This document shows positions 1 through 7,682 of a stretch of DNA of 38,789 nt, one piece after another. Numbering within the stretch: the first letter of the stretch is position 1; each line of letters opens with the position of its first letter. This DNA comes from Flavobacteriaceae bacterium. Its GTDB lineage: Bacteria > Bacteroidota > Bacteroidia > Flavobacteriales > Flavobacteriaceae. Below the pieces are notes generated by a model. That model saw nothing but the letters and a program-made list of their open reading frames with translations. It ran no database searches and was not told the DNA's origin. The stretch is from NCBI GenBank assembly GCA_947452415.1, contig CANGCT010000013.1, forward strand, positions 1 to 38,789, read 5' to 3'. Made by a program: the position numbers and the translations under genes.

Positions 1-65
1 CGTTTCAAACTATTAAATTTGCCATAAAAATACTTATAAATAAAGAACTCCTAATTCTTTTTTTG

Positions 66-73
66 TAAATTTG
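66..73 (+). promoter_or_regulatory. Candidate -7 box of the PemK/MazF-type toxin-antitoxin operon
   Basis: TAAATTTG matches the Bacteroidetes -7 consensus TAnnTTTG and lies 25 bases before the antitoxin start. No TTG is found 19 bases upstream, so only half of the promoter is visible. A second identical TAAATTTG sits at 14-21. Confidence 0.4.
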
Positions 74-98
74 TGATGAAATTAATTTAAAAAATTAA

Positions 99-326
99 AT
101 GTCAAGAGAGGAACTCATTAAAAATACGATTAAAAAACTAAATCAACTTTCTGATAATCGACTTCAGGAGGTTTCTGATTATGTTAGTTTTTTAACTGCC
201 AAAATTGACGACAAAATAATATCTGAAGGAATAAAATCATTAGTTTCTAATTCAAAGGCGTATGAGTTTCTTCATTACGAGGAAGAAATCTATCAAGTAA
301 GCGATGTTAAAGAAAAATACCAATGA
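99..326 (+). CDS. Small antitoxin-like protein (partner of PemK/MazF-type toxin)
   Basis: This 75-residue protein is predicted to be the antitoxin of a type II toxin-antitoxin pair. Its first half (about residues 3-40) is a helical region of the kind seen in small DUF2281-like antitoxins. The C-terminal tail is acidic and probably disordered (EEEIYQVSDVKEKYQ), as expected for the toxin-wrapping part of an antitoxin. Its stop overlaps the start of the next gene in an ATGA junction at 323-326, so the two are translationally coupled. I do not recognise a DNA-binding fold with certainty. The antitoxin assignment rests mainly on its size, gene order and the identity of the downstream toxin. Confidence 0.6.
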   Translation: MSREELIKNTIKKLNQLSDNRLQEVSDYVSFLTAKIDDKIISEGIKSLVSNSKAYEFLHYEEEIYQVSDVKEKYQ

Positions 327-658
327 AAAAAGGAGATATCGTACTTCTTTCTTTTCCATTTACCGACTTGAAAGGCAAAAAAGTTAGACCCGATTTAATT
401 ATAGTTGTTTCCGAATTAGATGTCATTGTCGCTTTCATTACAACACAATTAAAATGGCAAAGCCAATTTGATATGAAACTGGAATCGGATAATTTAAATG
501 GTTTAAAGAAAACTTCCTTATTGCGTTTATCAAAAATCACAACTTTAGATAAAGATTTAATTCTTGGAAAATTAGGAGAATTGAATCAGGATTCTCTACA
601 TCAAATAAATAATAATCTTATAAATTTACTACAACTAAAAAAACAATATCACGGATGA
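323..658 (+). CDS. PemK/MazF-type endoribonuclease toxin
   Basis: The 111-residue protein begins with the family signature: GDIVLLSFPFTD at residues 4-15, then KKVRPDLIIV at about 19-28. This matches the GDIV-x-FPFTD...RP core of the PemK/MazF family, whose members cleave mRNA and are held inactive by the upstream-encoded antitoxin. The length is normal for the family. A serine/threonine-rich strand followed by LSKITTLDKDLILGKLGELN (residues 74-93) resembles the usual C-terminal segment in which target-contact residues lie. It overlaps the antitoxin by 4 bases. Cleavage specificity cannot be read from the sequence. It stands 46 bases before pepD with no terminator between, so some read-through into pepD is possible. 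Confidence 0.85.
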   Translation: MKKGDIVLLSFPFTDLKGKKVRPDLIIVVSELDVIVAFITTQLKWQSQFDMKLESDNLNGLKKTSLLRLSKITTLDKDLILGKLGELNQDSLHQINNNLINLLQLKKQYHG

Positions 659-704
659 AATTATTTCGTAAAAATTCGTGTTTCAATAACAAACTAAAAA
701 TACA

Positions 705-2168
705 ATGAGCCAAGAAATTAGAAACCTAGAACCCAAAGCACTTTGGAACAAATTTGCCGATTTAAACGCGGTGCCTCGTCCTTCCAAAAAAGAAGATCGA
801 GTAATTGAGTTTATGAAAAAATTCGGGAATAGTCTAGGATTAGAGACCTTTGAAGACGAAATCCGTAACGTGATTATAAGAAAACCAGCAACTCCAGGAA
901 TGGAAAATCGCAAGCCAATTGTGCTTCAAGGACATTTGGATATGGTTTGTCAGAAAAATAACGATACCAATTTCGATTTTGATACCCAAGGAATTGACAT
1001 GTATGTAGATGGTGACTGGGTTCGTGCGCGCGGAACCACTCTTGGAGCCGATAACGGACTTGGAGTAGCGATGATGATGGCAATTTTAGAATCTAAAGAA
1101 ATTAAACATCCGGCTATCGATGCGCTTTTTACCATTGATGAAGAAACTGGAATGACCGGTGCTTTAAATTTAAAAGGTGGCATCTTGAAAGGAGAAATTC
1201 TTTTGAATATGGATACCGAAGAAGACGATGAAATAGGTATTGGTTGCGCAGGAGGAATTGATGTAACTGCCAACAGAAGTTACAAAGAAGAAGAAACTCC
1301 TGAAGGTTCTGTTGGATATACCATCACTGTAAAAGGTTTGAATGGCGGTCACTCCGGAATGGATATCCACAAAGGATTGGGTAACGCCAACAAAATTATG
1401 AACCGTTTATTGTTTGACGGTTTCGAAAATTTTGGTCTTCAAATTGCAGAAATTTTAGGGGGAAGTTTGCGTAATGCAATTCCTCGCGAAAGCAATGCCA
1501 AAGTTATTGTAGCAGCTATGTATGACGAGGCTTTTGTATTTGATATGCAAGAAATGATTAGTGACATTAAAGCCGAATTTAAAACTATGGAACCTAACTT
1601 AACTGTTGAAATTGTAAAAAGCGATTTGCCTAGTAAAGTAATGGATTTAGGAGTTCAAGAAGGTTTACTTCGCGGAATTTATGCTGCTCACAATGGCGTA
1701 TACAGAATGACTGCCGACATTAAAGATTTGGTAGAAACTTCTAATAATATTGCTCGTGTAATTGTAAAAGAGGGCGAAATCACGATTCAAAATTTAACGC
1801 GTTCGTCTGTAGAAAGTTCTAAATTTGATTTAGCAAATGCTTTGCGTTCGGCATACGAATTGTTTGGTTGCGAAGTGACTTTAGCAGGAAGTTACCCTGG
1901 ATGGACTCCAAATGTTAACTCCGAAATATTAGACCTTTTGGTTACTATTTACGAAAAACAAAACGGAACCAAACCAAACGTTGCTGCTTGTCATGCAGGA
2001 TTAGAATGCGGAATTCTAGGAACTAATTACCCAGATATGGACATGATTTCATTCGGACCAACCATTCACGGTGCACATAGTCCAGACGAAAGAGCAAGTA
2101 TTTCTTCTTCTCAAAAATTCTGGAAATTTGTATTGGAAATTTTAGAGAATATTCCGGTTAAGAATTAA
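705..2168 (+). CDS. pepD: Aminoacyl-histidine (Xaa-His) dipeptidase, M20 family
   Basis: A cytosolic zinc dipeptidase of peptidase family M20/M28, 487 residues, the usual size for PepD. It should hydrolyse carnosine-like and other unblocked dipeptides. Visible metal and catalytic motifs are GHLDMV (His77, Asp79), GTTLGADNGLG (bridging Asp116), DEETGM (catalytic Glu146 with metal ligand Glu147), and the lid-domain segment GGHSGMDIH near residue 215. The conserved C-terminal histidine region FGPTIHGAHSPDE is present, so all expected active-site elements seem intact. There is no signal peptide. The gene sits between two toxin-antitoxin modules, is followed by a strong hairpin terminator, and looks like ordinary housekeeping sequence. 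Confidence 0.95.
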   Translation: MSQEIRNLEPKALWNKFADLNAVPRPSKKEDRVIEFMKKFGNSLGLETFEDEIRNVIIRKPATPGMENRKPIVLQGHLDMVCQKNNDTNFDFDTQGIDMYVDGDWVRARGTTLGADNGLGVAMMMAILESKEIKHPAIDALFTIDEETGMTGALNLKGGILKGEILLNMDTEEDDEIGIGCAGGIDVTANRSYKEEETPEGSVGYTITVKGLNGGHSGMDIHKGLGNANKIMNRLLFDGFENFGLQIAEILGGSLRNAIPRESNAKVIVAAMYDEAFVFDMQEMISDIKAEFKTMEPNLTVEIVKSDLPSKVMDLGVQEGLLRGIYAAHNGVYRMTADIKDLVETSNNIARVIVKEGEITIQNLTRSSVESSKFDLANALRSAYELFGCEVTLAGSYPGWTPNVNSEILDLLVTIYEKQNGTKPNVAACHAGLECGILGTNYPDMDMISFGPTIHGAHSPDERASISSSQKFWKFVLEILENIPVKN

Positions 2169-2193
2169 GAATATAGAGAATTTATTACAAATG

Positions 2194-2221
2194 AAATCCC
2201 GCTCTTCAGCGGGATTTTTTT
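2194..2221 (+). terminator. Rho-independent terminator after pepD
   Basis: A perfect 10-base stem (AAATCCCGCT / AGCGGGATTT) with loop CTTC is followed by a run of T. It lies 25 bases after the pepD stop codon and ends the rightward transcript before the leftward higBA module. Confidence 0.93.
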
Positions 2222-2422
2222 GCTTTATACTTTCAAAAAGGCGATTAGCCATAAACAACTTTTGAGATTGGTTTTAATGTTTTGCTACTTTATGAGGTTT
2301 GGGGATTAAGGAAGCCGAATATTTCGATTAAAGACTATGCTTTTCTGATACGAAACCATCTTTAAATTAAGTCTAAAACCCCAATGTTTACAAACGCATA
2401 TTAACTTTTGTGTTTATTTTTA

Positions 2423-2779
2423 CTAATATGTTTGTATCAGAACGTCGGTTGGAATATTTAGTTCGTTATGTAATTGTCTAATCATTTCTAATGATAGTTT
2501 CCTTTTTCGGTTCAAAATTTCACTTGCTCGACTTTTAAATCCAACAATTCTTGCTAAATCATTTTGATTGAAGCCCATTTGCTCCATTCTGAATTTTATT
2601 GCTTCAATTGGATCAGGCAAAGCAATCGGAAAATGTTCGTTTTCATATTGGTCAATTAACATTCCCAAAAGTTCCAATTCGTCGCCTTGTTCCGTTCCTC
2701 TTTTTGCGTCAAATATTATATCAAGTCTCTCCAACGCTTGATTATAATCGGTTTCTGTTTTTATAAGATTTATGTTCAT
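2423..2779 (-). CDS. higA: HigA-type antitoxin with XRE helix-turn-helix domain
   Basis: The 118-residue protein should neutralise HigB and repress the higBA promoter. The N-terminal half (about 1-55) is the acidic, helical region found in the HigA group. The C-terminal half carries a lambda-repressor-like helix-turn-helix: QMGFNQNDLARIVGFKSRAS followed by EILNRKRKLSLEMIRQLHNEL (about residues 67-108). The gene follows higB on the same strand with a 3-base gap (2780-2782), the toxin-first order that defines HigBA modules. A perfect palindrome upstream of higB (3105-3119) is a plausible operator for this protein. No terminator is visible downstream of it. Confidence 0.88.
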   Translation of the reverse strand: MNINLIKTETDYNQALERLDIIFDAKRGTEQGDELELLGMLIDQYENEHFPIALPDPIEAIKFRMEQMGFNQNDLARIVGFKSRASEILNRKRKLSLEMIRQLHNELNIPTDVLIQTY

Positions 2780-2782
2780 GAT

Positions 2783-3076
2783 CTAAATTGTGTTTGCGTT
2801 GATTTTATCATATTCTGTGTGCGTTCCAATAAATCGAATCCAAACCATTTGATATTCGTAACTTATTTTTACTATCAATCTGTAATTATTTCCTTTTATG
2901 TTAAAAATTACTCGGTTAACATTCAAAATACTTGCGCTTGGATATTCTGTTTTAATTTCATTAGGATTTTTCCATTCGGCTTTTTGTGCTTCACGAAACC
3001 ATGATTTTAATTGTTGTTCACAATCTTCGTGTTTTTCCCAAAAATCTCTCAATATTTTTTTCGCAACTATTCTCAA
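2783..3076 (-). CDS. higB: HigB-type mRNA interferase toxin (TTG start)
   Basis: The 97-residue protein matches the HigB toxin family, a RelE-like fold that cleaves ribosome-bound mRNA. The N-terminal segment RIVAKKILRDFWEKHEDCEQ and the middle run LKSWFREAQKAEWKNPNEIK are characteristic of this group, as is the C-terminal IRFIGTHTEYDKI with its conserved histidine and tyrosine. The start codon is TTG at 3074-3076. No upstream in-frame ATG exists and the family's N-terminus begins here, so the rare start is likely real. Weak initiation could keep toxin output low. The promoter and a palindromic operator candidate lie immediately upstream. Confidence 0.88.
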   Translation of the reverse strand: MRIVAKKILRDFWEKHEDCEQQLKSWFREAQKAEWKNPNEIKTEYPSASILNVNRVIFNIKGNNYRLIVKISYEYQMVWIRFIGTHTEYDKINANTI

Positions 3077-3088
3077 ATCTTTTTATTA

Positions 3089-3119
3089 CAAAAATATAAA
3101 ATATTTACCAATTTGGTAA
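3089..3119 (-). promoter_or_regulatory. higBA promoter -7 box with palindromic operator candidate
   Basis: On the minus strand, TATTTTTG (3089-3096) matches TAnnTTTG. Just upstream of it lies TTACCAATTTGGTAA (3105-3119), a perfect inverted repeat around one central base. It falls between the -7 box and any -33 element, where a bound HigA-HigB complex would block transcription. That it is the operator is inferred; the palindrome itself is directly visible. Confidence 0.55.
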
Positions 3120-3244
3120 CAATTTGTGTTTTATTTTTCAGATTTCTAGTTTTTGGACAACATAACAGTTAACTAGTATATCCGCTACTTTGCAATACTT
3201 CTCAAAAAAATAAAAGATATTCTACAAATTGTAAAATGCACTTT

Positions 3245-3793
3245 TTACACAAACAACAAAACCAACAACGGAATAATTATTCCAGCCAAAGCCAATTTCC
3301 AGCCTCGCTTTTGGAAAGTGAATTTTCCTGCAGGAATCATGAAAACTCCGGTTAAGGCAATAGTTATGATGGATAATCCAAAAATATCTCCGTAATAAAT
3401 CCATCAGTTGGAAGTGTTTTTATGCAACTTCATCATCGAACTGATGATTGGTGTTTTAATAAAAGTAGTTATTTCTCCTTTTCCTGTTTGTAAATCAATT
3501 TCAATATCATTCTTTTCAAAGGATATTCTAAGTTTTCCATCGTCTAATTTTTGGCGACGGAATTTATCGTCAACACCTAGTTTTTTTCCTAATTCTTCGG
3601 CATACGCATCGGTAACTTCGCTTTCTTGAGGGACTTTGGCTACAATTAATCTGGTTTCGGTGGTGTATTTATCGGCATGAAAACTATCGCGGTGGTTCAT
3701 CAAAATTCCCGAAATTGCGAACGAAATAATTAATCCGATGTAAAAATAACCCAAATCTCTGTGAAGGTTTCTTGCTTTTAATGGTGAAATCAT
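3245..3793 (-). pseudogene. PepSY-associated membrane protein gene interrupted by an in-frame TGA
   Basis: The reading frame opens at 3793 (MISPLKARNLHRDLGYFYIG, a PepSY-associated transmembrane start) and runs 129 codons to TGA at 3404-3406. The same frame then continues without another stop to TAA at 3245-3247. The continuation reads WIYYGDIFGLSIITIALTG, a second transmembrane helix, and later a third ending LLVLFV. So the 182-codon gene is intact apart from one stop, directly after HKNTSN and before a Trp, where homologues would be expected to have TGG. A single G-to-A change explains it. Without read-through the product loses two of three membrane helices. It lies 4 bases behind the TonB receptor and was probably its iron-uptake partner, perhaps in ferric-siderophore reduction. 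Confidence 0.8.
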
Positions 3794-3797
3794 GGTT

Positions 3798-5984
3798 TTA
3801 AAATTTATATTTTAGTGAGGTTATTACTTGTCTTGGCGCTATAGGATTGACACTGTAATTTTCATGAACCGTGTAATTCAATTCGTTAATAATATTAGAC
3901 AATTTACACAACAATGAAAACTTTTTCCAGTTATATCCTAAAGAAAAATCAATAGTGGTGTAACCTTTCAATGGAATTTCTCTTTCCCAAATTCCCCCAG
4001 GTTTTGTATTATCGTATTGATTGTTCCAGCCAGCAACTCTAGTTCCGATGTAATTTCCAATTGCTCCAACTGAAAAACCTTTTAAAACGCCGGATTGTAA
4101 AGTATAAAAGAAACTTAAGTTAGCTGTATTTGCTGGAGTTCTTGCAACTCGGTCACCTTCAATAAAACTACCGTTTAAACCAGAGGTTTTTGTAAATCTC
4201 ATGTTGTTGTAGCTGTATCCAGCAATAATATTCAAAGATTCTGTTGTTTTTATTATAATGTCAACTTCAAAACCCTTGCTTGTAGTTTCTCCACTCAATG
4301 ATTTTACATTGGTATCTGTATTGATTGTACCATTTGCATTAAATTCAGCCGTCTGAGCTAAGTTACTATTAATTATTTGATAAACAGTTACATTAGTACA
4401 TAAATTTCCATTCCAAAACTCTTTTTTTACACCAACTTCATATTGGTCGATAATGGATGGTTTTATCGCTTCATTTAAAATAGTTATTCCTGTATTTGGA
4501 GTAAAGGAATTGGAATAACTTGTAAATAAAGAGATGCTTTTTATGGGTTGGTAAATTAAACCAACTTTTGGAGAAAAAGCACGATCGTTTCTAATCGTTT
4601 CATCCACAATACTAGTAGCTACTATATTATAAGTAATAGGTTTCGTTTCTTGTACAGAATAACGTATTCCTGCCAAAACTTTGAATTTATTGGTCAACGA
4701 AATTAAATCTTGCGCATAGAAACCATATCTATTGGTTGCTGTTTTTACAATTTTGGTATTTGTAGCTTGCGGAATTGTAGTTCCTTGTGGGTATAAATCT
4801 AAATTATAAATGTTTATTGAATCATAATTAGCAGGATTAAAGACAAAAGTGTAAGCATCTGCAAACGAATTTTCAACATCTATTCCAGTAAATAATTGGT
4901 GTTTAATTTCACCTGTAGTTACATTTCCTTGAAGACTTAATTGTTGACTAAAAATTTCTTCTACCGCTTTATTTTTTCCTAAAGGACGATCCCAATCTCC
5001 ATTTGTTGCTGGCAAAACACGTTCGGTTCCTTCAGAAGTTCTATTGTAATTTTGATATGAAGAATTAAGGTTCAATTTCCATTTGGCATTTAATTGATAA
5101 TTTACTAATGCCGAAACGGTTGCTTGTTTGGTATTTCCATGAGACCATTTTGCACCCAAATAAGTGTTTCTAGGAATATCAACAATGTCTCTGCCTATAG
5201 AACCTGTACCAAAATCGGGAGTCCAATCATCATTAAGATAATCTCCTTGAACAATAATTTCGGTTTTATTATTTACCTTAAATAGAAAGGACGGATTCAC
5301 ATAATAACGTTCTTTTTTTACAACATCTCTAAAACTCTCCGAATTTTCGTAAGTTACTATAAAACGATAAGCAAAACTCCGACTCAAAGGGCCGTAAAAA
5401 TCTAAAGAAGGTTTATAAAAATTATAACTACCAGCTTGCATACTTATTTCGAAACCTTTCTTGAAAGAAGGGGTTTTTGTAACCATATTCAATATTCCGC
5501 CAGGTGCAACATTACCATATAATAGTGCCGAACTACCTTTTAATATTTCCACTTTTTCTAAAGAAGCAACTTCTGGAATGGATCCACTACTAAATCGGAA
5601 ACCATTTTTGAACATATTATTTGCAGTCATGTCATAACCTCTTGACCAAAACGATTCTTGTGCGGCACCACGTGCAGACCCAACATAAACTCCGTTAGCA
5701 TTTTTTATCACATCGCTTAGTCGAATAGATTGTTGTTGCTCCATTATAGTACTTCCAATTACTTGAATACTTTGTGGTAAATCCATTGGTTTAATTCCTG
5801 AACGGTTAACGGCGATTTCATTTTTTTGCTTTGTTAGAATGATAACTTCATTAAGTATTTTTCTTTTTTTATTTTTCACAGTATCATTTACAGCATAAAG
5901 ATTGTCTTTGTTTTTGATTTCTTGTGCTAAACTTTGCGCACTTATACTAAGGACTAGGGTCGAAAAGTAAAAATATTTAAACAT
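3798..5984 (-). CDS. TonB-dependent siderophore receptor
   Basis: A 728-residue outer membrane receptor. An N-terminal signal peptide (MFKYFYFSTLVLSISAQSLA, cut about residue 20) leads into a plug domain. The plug carries the segment MDLPQSIQVI at about residues 67-76, typical of ferric-siderophore receptors, and later RGAAQESFWSRGYDMTANNM and EILKGSSALLYGNVAPGG. The rest is the 22-strand barrel, ending in an aromatic residue (SLKYKF) as outer membrane proteins do. There is no carboxypeptidase-like N-terminal domain, which separates it from SusC-type receptors. A strong promoter lies upstream, flanked by two copies of a 16-base element that may bind an iron regulator. The ligand cannot be told from sequence. 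Confidence 0.93.
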   Translation of the reverse strand: MFKYFYFSTLVLSISAQSLAQEIKNKDNLYAVNDTVKNKKRKILNEVIILTKQKNEIAVNRSGIKPMDLPQSIQVIGSTIMEQQQSIRLSDVIKNANGVYVGSARGAAQESFWSRGYDMTANNMFKNGFRFSSGSIPEVASLEKVEILKGSSALLYGNVAPGGILNMVTKTPSFKKGFEISMQAGSYNFYKPSLDFYGPLSRSFAYRFIVTYENSESFRDVVKKERYYVNPSFLFKVNNKTEIIVQGDYLNDDWTPDFGTGSIGRDIVDIPRNTYLGAKWSHGNTKQATVSALVNYQLNAKWKLNLNSSYQNYNRTSEGTERVLPATNGDWDRPLGKNKAVEEIFSQQLSLQGNVTTGEIKHQLFTGIDVENSFADAYTFVFNPANYDSINIYNLDLYPQGTTIPQATNTKIVKTATNRYGFYAQDLISLTNKFKVLAGIRYSVQETKPITYNIVATSIVDETIRNDRAFSPKVGLIYQPIKSISLFTSYSNSFTPNTGITILNEAIKPSIIDQYEVGVKKEFWNGNLCTNVTVYQIINSNLAQTAEFNANGTINTDTNVKSLSGETTSKGFEVDIIIKTTESLNIIAGYSYNNMRFTKTSGLNGSFIEGDRVARTPANTANLSFFYTLQSGVLKGFSVGAIGNYIGTRVAGWNNQYDNTKPGGIWEREIPLKGYTTIDFSLGYNWKKFSLLCKLSNIINELNYTVHENYSVNPIAPRQVITSLKYKF

Positions 5985-6060
5985 TTATTTAGATTGAATT
6001 AAAATAGTGATGCAAATATAAATAGTCATTTTTAATTTACAAAGTTTATTTAGACTTAAT
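5984..6060. promoter_or_regulatory. Two direct copies of a 16-base element around the TonB receptor promoter
   Basis: TTTATTTAGATTGAAT (5984-5999) and TTTATTTAGACTTAAT (6045-6060) agree at 14 of 16 positions and lie in the same orientation 61 bases apart. One touches the -33 element and the other covers the leader next to the start codon. An AT-rich core with TTTAGA resembles half of an iron-regulator box, but this is my inference and no binding site consensus is proven here. Confidence 0.35.
6013..6043 (-). promoter_or_regulatory. Promoter of the TonB-dependent siderophore receptor
   Basis: Read on the minus strand: TTTG (6040-6043), exactly 19 bases, then TATATTTG (6013-6020). This is a perfect match to the Bacteroidetes promoter TTTG-N19-TAnnTTTG and gives a leader of roughly 20 bases before the ATG at 5984. 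Confidence 0.8.
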
Positions 6061-6104
6061 ATGAATAATATTTTTAAGAAGTTGATTTTGATATTAATAC
6101 AAAA

Positions 6105-6131
6105 AAAAACTTGCCGTGTAGCAAGTTTTTT
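6105..6131 (-). terminator. Terminator downstream of the rhlE-type helicase
   Basis: AAAAACTTGC (6105-6114) pairs with GCAAGTTTTT (6121-6130) across a six-base loop. On the minus strand the stem is followed by a run of about nine T, so it terminates the helicase transcript about 77 bases after its stop codon. Confidence 0.75.
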
Positions 6132-6207
6132 AACTTTAATTGTATAATTAATTAAATATTAAATAATTTATAACTGATATTCTTAAATTAATTTGAAATA
6201 GTATTGA

Positions 6208-7458
6208 TTAGTACCAACGTTTTTTGTTTTGTTTAGATCCTTCTGATTTTCTAGAATTAGTAGTTGCCTCTTTTTTCTTATTTCTTAAATCGGGTTTGGC
6301 ATCTGGATTTTCAGGTGCATCCGAATAGGGATAGGGATGGTCTTTTTCAACTTTTACGTCAATTTTAATAAGTTTTTGTATGTCTTTCCAATAGGGTAGT
6401 TCATCTTTTGCACAGAATGAAATTGCCAATCCGCTGTTTCCAGCACGGCCAGTTCTACCTATTCGGTGTACATAAGTTTCGGATATATTAGGAATGTCAA
6501 AATTAATTACAAATGGTAAACTTTCAATGTCAATTCCTCGTGCTGCAATGTCGGTAGCTACAAGTACTGAGATTTCTTTATTTTTAAAGGCTTCTAGTAC
6601 CCGTTGTCTTGCATTTTGGGATTTATCGCCATGAATAGCTTCGGCAGTAACATTGTTCTTTTTTAAAGCTTTAACCACATTGTCGGCTCCATGTTTGGTT
6701 CTTGAAAAAACTAACACATTATTAATTTTATCGTTACGGATGATGTGGTACAATAGTTTTCGTTTGTCTTCTTTTCCTACAAAATAAACTTTTTGATTCA
6801 CTGTTTCAGCAGTGGAAGATACCGGAGTAACCGAAACGTATCTTGGTTTGGTTAAAAAAGTATCGGCAAGTTCCCGAATTGCCATTGGCATTGTGGCTGA
6901 GAATAATAAAGTTTGACGATTGTCTGGCGTGAGTTTTACAATTTTTTTTACATCGTTAATAAAACCCATGTCTAGCATTTGATCGGCCTCATCGAGTACT
7001 AGAAAATGTAGGTGGTCTAAATCGATAAATCCTTGTTTGTGAAGGTCAAGAAGTCTTCCTGGAGTAGCGATAAGGATGTCAATTCCTTTTTTTAACTGGT
7101 CTACTTGAGGTACTTGGCTAACTCCCCCAAAAATCACCATAGACCTAATGTTGGTATACTTTCCATAGGTATTAAAACTTTCGTCTATTTGTATTGCCAA
7201 TTCGCGAGTGGGTGTAACTACTAATGTTCTAATGTGTTTTTTCTTGGCAGAAGAACCTACTAAGCGGTGTAAATAATTGATAATAGGAATAGCAAAAGCA
7301 GCAGTTTTTCCGGTACCAGTTTGGGCGCAGCCTACTAAATCGGTTCCTTCCAAAATAATTGGAATTGCTTGTTGCTGAATAGGTGTTGGAGTAGTATAGC
7401 CTTCTTCTGATAAAGCTTGCTGTATGTTTTTTAATAAGTTTAAATCGTTGAATGTCAT
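6208..7458 (-). CDS. rhlE: DEAD-box ATP-dependent RNA helicase, RhlE type
   Basis: With the start at ATG 7458 the protein has 416 residues and begins MTFNDLNLLKNIQQAL, the normal Q-motif lead-in. All helicase motifs are visible: AQTGTGKT (45-52), PTRELA (83-88), TPGR (132-135), DEAD (156-159), SAT (187-189), the VFSRT strand near 250, VATDIAARGID (300-310) and HRIGRTGRAG (331-340). A short basic tail (RNKKKEATTNSRK...KKRWY) follows, probably for RNA contact. A longer reading frame starts from TTG at 7485, but the likely -7 box at 7493-7500 would leave almost no leader for it. It should unwind RNA in ribosome assembly or mRNA turnover, and in cold adaptation. Confidence 0.93.
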   Translation of the reverse strand: MTFNDLNLLKNIQQALSEEGYTTPTPIQQQAIPIILEGTDLVGCAQTGTGKTAAFAIPIINYLHRLVGSSAKKKHIRTLVVTPTRELAIQIDESFNTYGKYTNIRSMVIFGGVSQVPQVDQLKKGIDILIATPGRLLDLHKQGFIDLDHLHFLVLDEADQMLDMGFINDVKKIVKLTPDNRQTLLFSATMPMAIRELADTFLTKPRYVSVTPVSSTAETVNQKVYFVGKEDKRKLLYHIIRNDKINNVLVFSRTKHGADNVVKALKKNNVTAEAIHGDKSQNARQRVLEAFKNKEISVLVATDIAARGIDIESLPFVINFDIPNISETYVHRIGRTGRAGNSGLAISFCAKDELPYWKDIQKLIKIDVKVEKDHPYPYSDAPENPDAKPDLRNKKKEATTNSRKSEGSKQNKKRWY

Positions 7459-7492
7459 AATTATATTCGTCTTGAACTGTTTCAAGTAGTTG

Positions 7493-7500
7493 CAAAGATA
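7493..7500 (-). promoter_or_regulatory. Candidate -7 box for rhlE
   Basis: TATCTTTG on the minus strand matches TAnnTTTG, 34 bases upstream of the chosen ATG at 7458. No TTG lies at the ideal 19-base distance, so the promoter is only half supported. Confidence 0.45.
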
Positions 7501-7566
7501 GGTTATATTTATTTAAGCATTTTTCTTCTGAAAAAATATTTTCACAAAAGTAATGACCTGTTTAGC

Positions 7567-7648
7567 CCTGACAGAAGTGGAAATCCTTTCCAACTCCAAC
7601 AGAGTTTTTAACTCTGTTGGAGTTGGAAAGATTGCAACGTATGGCAGG
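7567..7648. repeat. Structured intergenic element with a perfect 21-base-pair hairpin
   Basis: Arms 7586-7606 and 7610-7630 are exactly complementary over 21 bases with a TTT loop (7607-7609). Outside them, AAT/ATT pairs continue past a single bulge, and an outer helix forms between CCTGACA (7567-7573) and TGGCAGG (7642-7648), six of seven pairs. It lies between hutG and rhlE, both leftward. There is no T run after the stem, so it is not a standard terminator. From memory, similar flanks around variable hairpins recur between genes in flavobacteria, which would make it a dispersed structured element. That recall needs a search. Confidence 0.75.
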
Positions 7649-7682
7649 AATGACATTTACTAAAATGCTTACTGTTTCGCTC

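Noticed and set aside
2687..3119. Plus-strand open frames across higB and higA
   Set aside because: They are antisense to two well-recognised toxin-antitoxin genes and have cysteine- and phenylalanine-rich, non-protein-like composition.
3222..3404. Separate 60-residue minus-strand protein after the PepSY gene
   Set aside because: It is in a different frame from the PepSY continuation, and the continuation encodes clear membrane helices, so this is a shadow frame.
3404..3406. TGA as a programmed selenocysteine or reassigned Trp codon in the PepSY gene
   Set aside because: TGA ends other genes in the window normally (for example at 324-326 and 656-658), Trp is coded by TGG, and no selenocysteine hairpin is seen after the codon. 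A nonsense mutation or sequencing error is simpler.
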